NCBI GenBank assembly: GCA_045600585.1
Contig: JAZRYE010000019.1
Coordinates: 1 to 13,789 of the forward strand
Direction: 5' to 3'
Length of the DNA stretch: 13,789 nt
Source: JAZRYE01 sp045600585
GTDB lineage: Bacteria; Bacillota_I; Bacilli_A; RFN20; CAG-826
The position numbers were made by a program, and so were the translations under genes. The notes below the pieces were generated by a model, which was not told where the DNA came from, made no database searches, and saw nothing but the letters and a program-made list of their open reading frames with translations. Every line of letters begins with the position of its first letter. Position 1 is the first letter of the stretch. Shown piece after piece: positions 5,797-12,268 of the stretch.

Positions 5797-7167
5797 TTAA
5801 GCCTCTAACTTAATTGTAGTAACTGTAGCTTCTTCATTTCTCTTATTGATAAATTTGAGAGCTACATCTCCGAATAATGCAATACTTAATACATCTTCAT
5901 CGGATTTAGCAATGCCTTTATATTGTTTCTTTAATGCTTCAAATTCTGGTTTTAAGTCATCAGCAGGTCTATAAGTGATAACTGGATCATCACCAATAAT
6001 CTTCTTTCTGATTTCTTCATCAACTGGTGCAGGAGATTGGCCATATTTACCATGTAAGTATTCGTTAATTTCCTTAGGAACCATCTTATAACGTTCACCA
6101 TTTAAAACGTTTAATACAGCTTGTGTACCAACCATCTGTGATAATGGAGTAACTAGTGGAGGATATCCCATATCTTTTCTAACGTTTGGAACTTCTTTTA
6201 AGACTTCATCTAATCTATCAGAAGCACCTTGTTGTTTTAATTGGTTGATTAAGTTAGATAACATACCACCAGGAACTTGGTACTTAAGAATATTTGGATT
6301 AACGGATAAGACTTTTGGATTTAATAAACCGTTATCTAAATATTTTTGTTTGACTGGCATCATTTTTGCACTTGCAGCATTTAACATTTCCATATTTAAT
6401 TTTGGATCATGTTCAGTGCCTCTTAATGCAGCGCATAATGATTCAGTACATGGTTGTGAAGTACCACCAGATAATGGAGCCATAGCACAGTCGACAATAT
6501 CGACACCTGCTTCAATGGCTTTCATATATGTCATTTCACAGATACCACCTGTGCAGTGACTATGTAATTCGATAGGTAACTTTGTATTCTTTTTGAGCTC
6601 GCTAATTAACTTATAAGCATCTTCAGGGAGCATAACGCCTGCCATATCTTTAATACATAAAGAGTCAGCGCCTAATGCTTCAATTTTCTTAGCTAATTCA
6701 ACATAGTATTCAACTGTGTGGATTGGTGAAGTAGTGTAGCTTAATGCAATTTGGCATTCACCGCCATATTTCTTACAAGCTTTAACAGCACATTCTAAGT
6801 TTCTAATATCATTTAATGCATCGAAGATACGAATGATATCTATACCATTTTTAATGGATTTTTCGACGAATTTTTCAACTACATCGTCTGCGTAGTGACG
6901 GTATCCTAAAATGTTTTGTCCACGGAATAGCATTTGTAATTTAGTATTCTTACAAACTTTTCTAACTTTTCTAAGTCTTTCCCATGGATCTTCATCTAGG
7001 AATCTTAAGCAAGAATCAAATGTAGCACCGCCCCAAATTTCAATAGCGTGGTAGCCAACTTGATCAAGTTCTTTAAGAGCAAGAAGAACTTCTTCTGTGT
7101 TCATTCTTGTTGCGAATAAGGATTGGTGTCCGTCTCTCAATCCTGTTTCAACGATTTTAACACCCAT
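5797..7167 (-). CDS. oadA: Oxaloacetate decarboxylase alpha (carboxyltransferase) subunit
   Basis: This 456-residue cytoplasmic subunit transfers CO2 from oxaloacetate to biotin, releasing pyruvate. The HMGL-like TIM barrel starts at once: VETGLRDGHQSLFATRM at 6-22, whose Asp12 should be a metal ligand. It continues with the carbamylated-lysine motif CIKDMAG (Lys173) and the metal-binding HSH (His202, His204). The PYC/OadA conserved domain follows (NILKYQVPGGMLSNLI, VTPLSQMVGTQAVLNV). The biotinyl domain that usually brings OadA to about 590 residues is absent and encoded separately at 5142-5492. M1 fits the family start, but the nearest ribosome binding site, GGAGG at 7185-7181, is 13 bases away, longer than usual. 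It is the first gene of an oadA-oadG-carrier-oadB operon. With no citrate lyase genes in view, the source of oxaloacetate is unknown. Confidence 0.95.
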   Translation of the reverse strand: MGVKIVETGLRDGHQSLFATRMNTEEVLLALKELDQVGYHAIEIWGGATFDSCLRFLDEDPWERLRKVRKVCKNTKLQMLFRGQNILGYRHYADDVVEKFVEKSIKNGIDIIRIFDALNDIRNLECAVKACKKYGGECQIALSYTTSPIHTVEYYVELAKKIEALGADSLCIKDMAGVMLPEDAYKLISELKKNTKLPIELHSHCTGGICEMTYMKAIEAGVDIVDCAMAPLSGGTSQPCTESLCAALRGTEHDPKLNMEMLNAASAKMMPVKQKYLDNGLLNPKVLSVNPNILKYQVPGGMLSNLINQLKQQGASDRLDEVLKEVPNVRKDMGYPPLVTPLSQMVGTQAVLNVLNGERYKMVPKEINEYLHGKYGQSPAPVDEEIRKKIIGDDPVITYRPADDLKPEFEALKKQYKGIAKSDEDVLSIALFGDVALKFINKRNEEATVTTIKLEA

Positions 7168-7199
7168 AATAACTTTTTTGCCTCCAATTCAGCATGGTA

Positions 7200-7218
7200 T
7201 TCGAGCAATAGGCCCGAA
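7200..7218 (-). promoter_or_regulatory. Hairpin in the oadA leader
   Basis: On the minus strand TTCGGGC (7218-7212) and GCTCGAA (7206-7200) pair over 7 bp with one G-U, around a CUAUU loop. It lies between the candidate -10 and the ribosome binding site and lacks a U-tract, so it is not a terminator. It may shape or stabilise the leader; no riboswitch class is recognised. Confidence 0.35.
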
Positions 7219-7235
7219 ATCGATATAATTCTATC

Positions 7236-7264
7236 ATTATATTTATTTAAAAATATAGTCCCTA
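7236..7264 (-). promoter_or_regulatory. Candidate promoter of the oad operon
   Basis: A consensus TATAAT lies at 7241-7236 on the minus strand. At 17 bases the -35 position reads TAGGGA (7264-7259), a weak match. Transcription would start near 7229, giving a leader of about 60 bases that holds the hairpin at 7200-7218. Confidence 0.4.
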
Positions 7265-7294
7265 AATGAAAAATATTACTTTTTAAACATAATA

Positions 7295-7323
7295 TAGAAT
7301 AATTTTGGTATATGGATTAAAAT
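7295..7323 (+). promoter_or_regulatory. Weak candidate promoter of the glycosidase operon
   Basis: TAGAAT (7295-7300) and TAAAAT (7318-7323) are 17 bases apart. The -10 ends seven bases before the ATG at 7331, which has no clear ribosome binding site, so the transcript may be leaderless. The -35 is poor, and no regulator site is recognisable. Confidence 0.25.
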
Positions 7324-7330
7324 CTTATAT

Positions 7331-9268
7331 ATGTCTTTTATATTTAATAAAAATAAAGAAATTAAAATTTATGTAGATAAGAATGAACCTACTTCTTTAT
7401 TACTTGCTGTTAAATCATTAAAAGAAGATTTAGAAGCTATGTTTGGAGTTGTTACTCTTATTGATAATCAAATGAAAGCAGATATCCTTGTTGCTAGTGA
7501 TGATTCATTTGCATATGAGGAAGAGTCTTTCTACTGTATTATGTCTTCAAGAATCTATATCACTGGTAAAGGTGATTTAGGTGCAATATTTGCTATCTAT
7601 TCTTTTTTAGAGAACGAATTAAATGTTCCTCCATTCTATAAGATTGAAGGATTAAAACTTAGAAAAAGAGATTCTTTAGAATTAATTGATAAAACAGTTG
7701 ATACACATCCTCATACAAGATGGAGAGGATGGTTTGTTAATGACGAAGATTTATTAACAGGATTTAAGAATCTTGGAACAAGAGATATTGATTATAACTT
7801 TTATACTAAAGTAATTCATCCAGATATGATGGATATCATTGCAGAGACTGCACTTAGATATAGAATGAATTTAATTATTCCTTCTACATTAGTAGATATA
7901 TGTTCACCATATGAAGAAAAGTTAATTGAAGTATGTTCTTCTCGTGGATTATATATCTCTCAACACCATATTGAACCTATGGGTGTATCTAAATTTGGAT
8001 TTGCTAACTATGTTAAAGCTAATAATTTAAAAGAAGGATTCTCATTTGTATCTAATGAAGAAGCTTTAACTAAATGTTGGGAATACTATGCTTCTAAATG
8101 GAGCAAATATCCTCGTGTTATTTGGCAGCTCGGTCTTAGAGGGGGAACAGATCGCCCAGTTTGGGTAACAGAATCTAATATCCCTGAATCAAGTGAAGCA
8201 AGAGGTGAACTCATTTCACGTGCAATTAAGAAACAATACGACATTATTAATAAAGTCTATCCATATGAAGTGATTACAACTTCGACATTATGGATGGAAG
8301 GAGCAGAATTGATTAAGAATGGTGATCTAAGATTGCCAGAAGATACAATTGTTGTTCTTTCTGATATTGGTATGTCAGGCTTATTTGGTGATGATTTCTT
8401 TACCATAAAAAGAAAAGAAGATAGAAAATATGGTATTTATTACCACGCAGCTTATTGGCATACAGGACCACATTTAGCAGAATGTGTTAAACCAGAGAAG
8501 ATGAAATATTCTTATGATTTAACAAGAGATTATAGAACAGATAATTATTCGATGTTAAATGTTGCAAACATTAAAGATTTAACATTCTCATTATATTTAA
8601 ATAGCAAACTTGCTTTTGAAGATAATGTTGATTTAGAAGAAACATTACTTAAATATGCAAGATTATATACAAAAGATTTTGATGTTGAACTTAAAGAAGC
8701 AATTAAAGAATATTATTTATGTTTAGGTGATGTTGGAGAAATTGAATATGATAAGTTCTGTCATAAATATGATTTCTCTTATCATAGATATGAGAACTTA
8801 CCATTCCCTGTCGTTTCGATTAACGATGGAATGATTAGAAGTTCAATCATGAACATACCAGTAGAACAAAAGAAAGTCACAATGACAAAACTAATGAAAG
8901 ATACATTAGTAAATGGCATGAATGGCTTAGCTGATGTTTATAAGAAATTTAAAAACATCGGTAAAGAATTATGTGACGGCTATATTGAAGGATTTAATCA
9001 ACACTGGACTTATGAATCTATCTATATGCAAGAGATGTTAGCGGCTGGATATAGTTATTACATCGCTCATGAATATTACTTTGCTAATGACTATGTTGAA
9101 GCAAGCAAATACTTTGATGAAGTTAATGTTCACTTTAATAACATCTTAGAACTTAGAAAGAAATATTTTACAAACCAATACTCTACTTGGTTTAAAGAAG
9201 ATGGCAAAATCGGTGTTGAATTCTTAAAGAAAATTATATTGGAACAAAAAGAAACTTTACTTAAGTAA
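7331..9268 (+). CDS. GH115-like glycoside hydrolase (putative alpha-glucuronidase)
   Basis: The 645-residue product resembles GH115, whose members remove (4-O-methyl-)glucuronic acid from xylan-type oligosaccharides. The N-terminal alpha/beta domain (about 1-115) includes IYITGKGDLGAIFAIYSFLE, as in the GH115/GH67 N-terminal domain. The catalytic barrel opens with RWRGWFVNDEDLL (130-142, compare the family's RGxFINDE), followed by SQHHIEPMG (210-218, compare TSHHEPM) and WQLGLRGGTDRP (265-276). A helical C-terminal part follows. It is shorter than many GH115 enzymes and seems to lack the usual extra C-terminal domain. No signal peptide is seen, so it should be cytoplasmic and act on imported sugars. 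No ribosome binding site precedes the ATG. The downstream GH127 gene follows after 12 bases. The superfamily is fairly sure; the substrate is inferred. Confidence 0.72.
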   Translation: MSFIFNKNKEIKIYVDKNEPTSLLLAVKSLKEDLEAMFGVVTLIDNQMKADILVASDDSFAYEEESFYCIMSSRIYITGKGDLGAIFAIYSFLENELNVPPFYKIEGLKLRKRDSLELIDKTVDTHPHTRWRGWFVNDEDLLTGFKNLGTRDIDYNFYTKVIHPDMMDIIAETALRYRMNLIIPSTLVDICSPYEEKLIEVCSSRGLYISQHHIEPMGVSKFGFANYVKANNLKEGFSFVSNEEALTKCWEYYASKWSKYPRVIWQLGLRGGTDRPVWVTESNIPESSEARGELISRAIKKQYDIINKVYPYEVITTSTLWMEGAELIKNGDLRLPEDTIVVLSDIGMSGLFGDDFFTIKRKEDRKYGIYYHAAYWHTGPHLAECVKPEKMKYSYDLTRDYRTDNYSMLNVANIKDLTFSLYLNSKLAFEDNVDLEETLLKYARLYTKDFDVELKEAIKEYYLCLGDVGEIEYDKFCHKYDFSYHRYENLPFPVVSINDGMIRSSIMNIPVEQKKVTMTKLMKDTLVNGMNGLADVYKKFKNIGKELCDGYIEGFNQHWTYESIYMQEMLAAGYSYYIAHEYYFANDYVEASKYFDEVNVHFNNILELRKKYFTNQYSTWFKEDGKIGVEFLKKIILEQKETLLK

Positions 9269-9280
9269 TGGGAGAATTAT

Positions 9281-11017
9281 ATGTTTAGTTATTTAGATGG
9301 TAAATCATTATCTTTTAAAGATTTAAATAAAATTATCGAAAAGATATCAGTTGAACAATTAAAAATTAAATCATATTGGAAAAACTTTGTTGATGTTTAT
9401 AGAACTAGAGAAGACATTAACGATGATGGATGGAGAGGCGAATTCTTCGGCAAGATGATGAGAGGAAGCGCACTTATCTATCAATATTCAAAAGATAAAG
9501 AACTATACGATGTTTTAACAGAAGCAGTTAAAGATATGTTAACTACTCAAGATGAATTAGGTAGATTCTCAACATATACAGTAGAAAAAGAATTTAATGG
9601 TTGGGATGTCTGGAGTAGAAAATATGTCATTACAGGTATGCTCCATTATTATGAGATATGTAAAGATAAGAATCTTAAAAAGCAAATTGTTGAAGCGTTA
9701 AGAAAACATATTGATTACATTATTTCTAAAGTTGGCAAAGACAAATTATCTATTGTCGAAACATCTAACTGGTGGGGTGGCATCAATAGTGCTTCTATTT
9801 TAGAAACTATTGTTGGTTTCTATAACATTGTTAAAGAAGACAAATATTTAGAATTTGCTAAATATATTATTTCTACAGGTGGCACACGTGAACAAAATGT
9901 CATTGATGCAGCTTATGAAAATAAATTAATGCCATATCAATATGTCAACACAAAGGCATATGAAACTATGTCATTCTTTGAAGGTGTATTTGAATACTAT
10001 AAAGTAACAAAAGAAGAAAAATTGTTAACTGCAGTTATTAACTTTGTTAATGCAGTTAGAGATACTGATTTAACATTATTAGGATCATGCGGTTGCACTC
10101 ATGAATTATTTGATAATTCTTCTTTAACACAAATCGTTGAAAAAGATTTAATCATGCAAGAAACATGCGTAACTGTTACTTGGATTAGATTAAATACAAA
10201 ATTATTAATGTATACAGGTGATATTCAATATTTTGAAAATATGGAATCATCATTCTATAACGGTATGATGGGATCTATTAACTCTAATAACCAAAAACTA
10301 TATACATTTGAAGTTAAAGGTTTAGTTGCCCCAATGTTATTTGATTCATATGCACCTTTAAGAAACTCAGTTAGAGGTAAAGGTACTGGTGGATTTAAGA
10401 TGTTTAAAGACGGTAGCTATTTTGGTTGCTGTATTGCTATTGCCGCGGCAGGATTTGCTTTAATGCCATTAACTGCAGTAATGAGAGAGGATGATACTTT
10501 GGTATTTAATAATTACTATACTGGTAAAGTTAAAACTAAAGATGCATTTATTAAGATTAATAGTAAATATGAAACAACTGGTAAAGTTGTTCTCAAATTT
10601 GTGAAAGAAGGACAATATAAACTTAAATTAAGAGTTCCTTCTTGGTCTAGTGAATCAGTACTTAGCTATGATGACATCAAATTAATGGTGGAACCTGGTT
10701 ATGTATGCGTTGATGAATATTTTGAAGTAGGGGATGAAATCACTCTTCAATTTGATACATCATTAACTGCTCATGTAATTGATGATTCTGTTGCATTTAC
10801 TAAAGGCGTAACATTACTTGCATTCGATGAAGAAAAACAAGATGTTTCATATAATGAAGTAGTCATTGATTTAAAGAAATTAAAAGCAAGAAACGCTAAA
10901 AAGAACATAAGTGAAAAAATGCGTTTGAGCATTAACGGCTACACATTCTCTGATTATGCTTCTTGTGGCAAGAACTACCGTGGCAAAGCCATGGGCTGTT
11001 GGGTAAGAGCAAAATAA
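9281..11017 (+). CDS. GH127-family glycosidase (beta-L-arabinofuranosidase type)
   Basis: This 578-residue protein belongs to GH127 (formerly DUF1680), zinc-dependent cysteine glycosidases that release beta-L-arabinofuranose in the characterised cases. The metal/catalytic set is visible: Glu275 in CTHELF, Glu294 and Cys296 in QETC, and the paired Cys383-Cys384 in FGCC. These match the Glu322, Glu338, Cys340 and Cys417-418 set of HypBA1. The (alpha/alpha)6 barrel spans about 20-390, including TGDIQYFENMESSFYNGMMG, and beta domains complete the C-terminus (KLKLRVPSWSSE). The surrounding sequence diverges from HypBA1, so the sugar may differ. GGGAG lies six bases before the ATG. With the upstream GH115-like gene it forms a two-enzyme operon that could strip acidic and arabinose side chains. 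No signal peptide; no transporter in view. Confidence 0.85.
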   Translation: MFSYLDGKSLSFKDLNKIIEKISVEQLKIKSYWKNFVDVYRTREDINDDGWRGEFFGKMMRGSALIYQYSKDKELYDVLTEAVKDMLTTQDELGRFSTYTVEKEFNGWDVWSRKYVITGMLHYYEICKDKNLKKQIVEALRKHIDYIISKVGKDKLSIVETSNWWGGINSASILETIVGFYNIVKEDKYLEFAKYIISTGGTREQNVIDAAYENKLMPYQYVNTKAYETMSFFEGVFEYYKVTKEEKLLTAVINFVNAVRDTDLTLLGSCGCTHELFDNSSLTQIVEKDLIMQETCVTVTWIRLNTKLLMYTGDIQYFENMESSFYNGMMGSINSNNQKLYTFEVKGLVAPMLFDSYAPLRNSVRGKGTGGFKMFKDGSYFGCCIAIAAAGFALMPLTAVMREDDTLVFNNYYTGKVKTKDAFIKINSKYETTGKVVLKFVKEGQYKLKLRVPSWSSESVLSYDDIKLMVEPGYVCVDEYFEVGDEITLQFDTSLTAHVIDDSVAFTKGVTLLAFDEEKQDVSYNEVVIDLKKLKARNAKKNISEKMRLSINGYTFSDYASCGKNYRGKAMGCWVRAK

Positions 11018-11036
11018 TTGAATTGTTATAAACAAA

Positions 11037-11065
11037 TAAAAGCAGAACCATTCGATTCTGCTTTT
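11037..11065. terminator. Shared terminator between GH127 and DUF2442 genes
   Basis: The stem AAAAGCAGAA...TTCTGCTTTTT (about 11037-11065, loop near 11049-11052) has U-runs on both strands and lies between convergent genes. In minus-strand RNA the internal pair is G-U, whereas in plus-strand RNA it is a C-A mismatch, so it fits the minus strand slightly better. It belongs to the same stem family as the hairpins at 3699-3722 and 12182-12203. Confidence 0.8.
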
Positions 11066-11506
11066 TCAATATTTAACTTTTTTTGGTTCACCGTATTCTC
11101 GTATCATAGCTTCTTTTGATACAACCCATTGTTTTCCAAATTTACAAACATCTATCCCATTGATCAGTTTCCCATATGATACAGCCTTGCGCAATGCAGA
11201 TTCGTTTAAATCCCATAGCTGACATGCTTCCGTAAACGCTATTAGGTTATCAAATGGAGTTTTTATTTCTACTCCGTTAAAAAATAACTCATCACAAGAT
11301 AGGTCAATTTCATCAGACCATGATATTCCATATCCACCTTGATCAACTTGAACATCATAAAATGAATGTCCAATTTTCAGCTTATTGAATACTTCCCATT
11401 TCTCGAATAGTGGTTTTATATCGTATTTTTTACTAATTCCTTCTGCAAAAGAGACTAATACAATATAGTCTTCTAGAGGAAGAACTGATTTGATTTTGTG
11501 AAACAT
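11066..11506 (-). CDS. DUF2442 protein with C-terminal helix-turn-helix-like domain
   Basis: The 146-residue protein has two parts. Residues 1-82 match DUF2442: KIKSVLPLEDYIVLVSF, then YDIKPLF, a DVQVDQGGYGISWSDEIDLS core and DELFFNG. Residues 86-140 (AFTEACQLWDLNESALRKAVSYGKLINGIDVCKFGKQWVVSKEAMIREYG) form a small HTH/MerR-like fold often seen in DNA-binding antitoxins. DUF2442 proteins are commonly encoded next to DUF4160 proteins, as here, where only three bases separate the two genes. The pair is suspected to be a toxin-antitoxin module, but no activity is established to my knowledge. The HTH-like part makes this partner the likely repressor. GGAG lies six bases before the ATG, within the end of the upstream gene. 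Confidence 0.75.
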   Translation of the reverse strand: MFHKIKSVLPLEDYIVLVSFAEGISKKYDIKPLFEKWEVFNKLKIGHSFYDVQVDQGGYGISWSDEIDLSCDELFFNGVEIKTPFDNLIAFTEACQLWDLNESALRKAVSYGKLINGIDVCKFGKQWVVSKEAMIREYGEPKKVKY

Positions 11507-11509
11507 AAA

Positions 11510-11764
11510 TTACTCCAATCCTGGGATAGTAACAAAGTTTTGTGTATCCCATATATTTTGTACTTCTTCTCTATGCATGGATAACCATTCATTAATTAAC
11601 GATACCGCCTTTTTAGGCAAATCTCCATCAAGAACAGAACCATCCTTGATGATAATGGATCCAGAAAATTCACCATATATTGCATGAATATGTGGTGGTT
11701 GATGTTCGCTTTGCTGAAAATACATCTTAATTATAATTCCATAAAATTTTGAAATGACTGGCAT
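11510..11764 (-). CDS. DUF4160 domain protein (putative TA partner)
   Basis: This 84-residue single-domain protein matches DUF4160: MPVISKFYGIIIKMYF at the start, the hallmark HQPPHIHAIYGE (21-32), then DGDLPKKAVSLINEW and W-rich helices (HREEVQNIW). The His-Pro-Pro-His-x-His cluster suggests metal binding or catalysis, but no function is established. It is the first gene of an operon with the DUF2442/HTH protein, suggesting a toxin-antitoxin-like unit in which this could be the effector. The start has AGGAGA seven bases upstream and a well-formed promoter with a palindrome in its spacer. Confidence 0.8.
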   Translation of the reverse strand: MPVISKFYGIIIKMYFQQSEHQPPHIHAIYGEFSGSIIIKDGSVLDGDLPKKAVSLINEWLSMHREEVQNIWDTQNFVTIPGLE

Positions 11765-11787
11765 ATCTTTAATCTCCTGTCAACTTC

Positions 11788-11815
11788 ATTATATCACTGT
11801 AGCGTGATAATTCAA
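11788..11815 (-). promoter_or_regulatory. Promoter with palindromic operator, DUF4160/DUF2442 operon
   Basis: On the minus strand TTGAAT (11815-11810) and TATAAT (11793-11788) are 16 bases apart. A perfect inverted repeat, TATCAC (11792-11797) and GTGATA (11804-11809) on the plus strand, fills the spacer and reaches into the -10. A repressor bound there would block polymerase; the HTH-bearing DUF2442 protein is the natural candidate. Confidence 0.65.
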
Positions 11816-11846
11816 TGTAATCATAATTTCATTATTAATACTAAAG

Positions 11847-11890
11847 TATGTGCATAGAATGTGGACAACATACACATATAGTGTTATATT
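11847..11890 (+). promoter_or_regulatory. Promoter of relB with inverted repeats
   Basis: TGGACA (11862-11867) and an extended -10, TGT-TATATT (11882-11890), have a 17-base spacer. Inverted repeats surround the -35: TATGTG (11847-11852) with CACATA (11873-11878), and ATGT (11859-11862) with ACAT (11868-11871). RelB/DinJ ribbon-helix-helix proteins usually bind such sites for autoregulation. Transcription would start near 11897. Confidence 0.55.
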
Positions 11891-11910
11891 TTAAACGAGA
11901 GGAGGATTAT

Positions 11911-12180
11911 ATGGCAAAAGTTAGCACTAATATTAGTCTTGACCCTGAATTGAAACAAGCAGCGATAGATTTATTCTCAAATTTTGGCTTAGATTTATCT
12001 ACAGCTATTTCTATTTTTTTAGCACAATCAGTTCGAGAAAAACGCATTCCTTTTGAAATCAAAATGGATGTTCCAAATGAGACAACTAAAGCTGCACTTA
12101 GTGAATACGATGAAATGAAGAAAAACCAAAAGAAATATAAACGTTACTCTTCTTTAAAGGAAATCGTAAAAGACAAATGA
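11911..12180 (+). CDS. relB: RelB/DinJ family antitoxin without adjacent toxin
   Basis: This 89-residue antitoxin has an N-terminal ribbon-helix-helix (about 3-48: VSTNISLDPELKQAAIDLF, then GLDLSTAISIFLAQSV) for dimerisation and DNA binding. Its charged C-terminal tail (58-89) ends YKRYSSLKEIVKDK, the part that in RelB/DinJ proteins wraps and neutralises a RelE/YafQ-type toxin. ATG 11911 is chosen because GAGAGGAGG ends six bases upstream; an upstream ATG at 11848 would lie inside the promoter. Normally a toxin gene follows or overlaps; here a terminator starts two bases after the stop and no toxin is seen. Its 3' 114 bases are homologous, without gaps, to the 3' end of the kinase gene at 13649, and the last 43 bases (12142-12184) are identical. 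Confidence 0.85.
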   Translation: MAKVSTNISLDPELKQAAIDLFSNFGLDLSTAISIFLAQSVREKRIPFEIKMDVPNETTKAALSEYDEMKKNQKKYKRYSSLKEIVKDK

Positions 12181-12184
12181 AAAG
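12142..12184 (+). repeat. 43-bp direct repeat, copy 1 (relB 3' end)
   Basis: Positions 12142-12184 are identical to 13611-13653. This copy encodes RYSSLKEIVKDK, the stop and four following bases of relB. Weaker, gap-free similarity extends leftward to about 12071 (matching 13540). The two copies bracket the HTH-kinase module. Confidence 0.9.
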
Positions 12185-12209
12185 CAGAATCAAACGGTTC
12201 TGTTTTTTT
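12182..12209 (+). terminator. Terminator after relB
   Basis: GCAGAATC (12184-12191), AAAC loop, GGTTCTGT (12196-12203) with two G-U pairs, followed by a run of seven T (12203-12209). It separates relB from the HTH-kinase operon and matches the stem family at 3699-3722 and 11039-11062. Confidence 0.85.
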
Positions 12210-12233
12210 CTTATATTTAACTATTTTGAGTTA

Positions 12234-12262
12234 TTGAAAAACTATCGGATTTCCGATATAAT
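12234..12262 (+). promoter_or_regulatory. Promoter and operator of the HTH-kinase operon
   Basis: TTGAAA (12234-12239) and a consensus TATAAT (12257-12262) are 17 bases apart. A perfect palindrome, TATCGGA (12243-12249) and TCCGATA (12252-12258) with a 2-base centre, fills the spacer and overlaps the -10. This recalls the TATCC...GGATA operators of E. coli HipB. The ATG at 12269 follows the -10 by six bases, so the transcript is probably leaderless. Confidence 0.75.
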
Positions 12263-12268
12263 TATGGC

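Noticed and set aside
6245..6559. 104-codon plus-strand frame opposite oadA
   Set aside because: Shadow of the conserved carboxyltransferase; no binding site or family resemblance.
11848..11910. Longer RelB start at ATG 11848
   Set aside because: It lies before the predicted transcription start and inside the promoter; ATG 11911 has a strong ribosome binding site and fits RelB/DinJ length.
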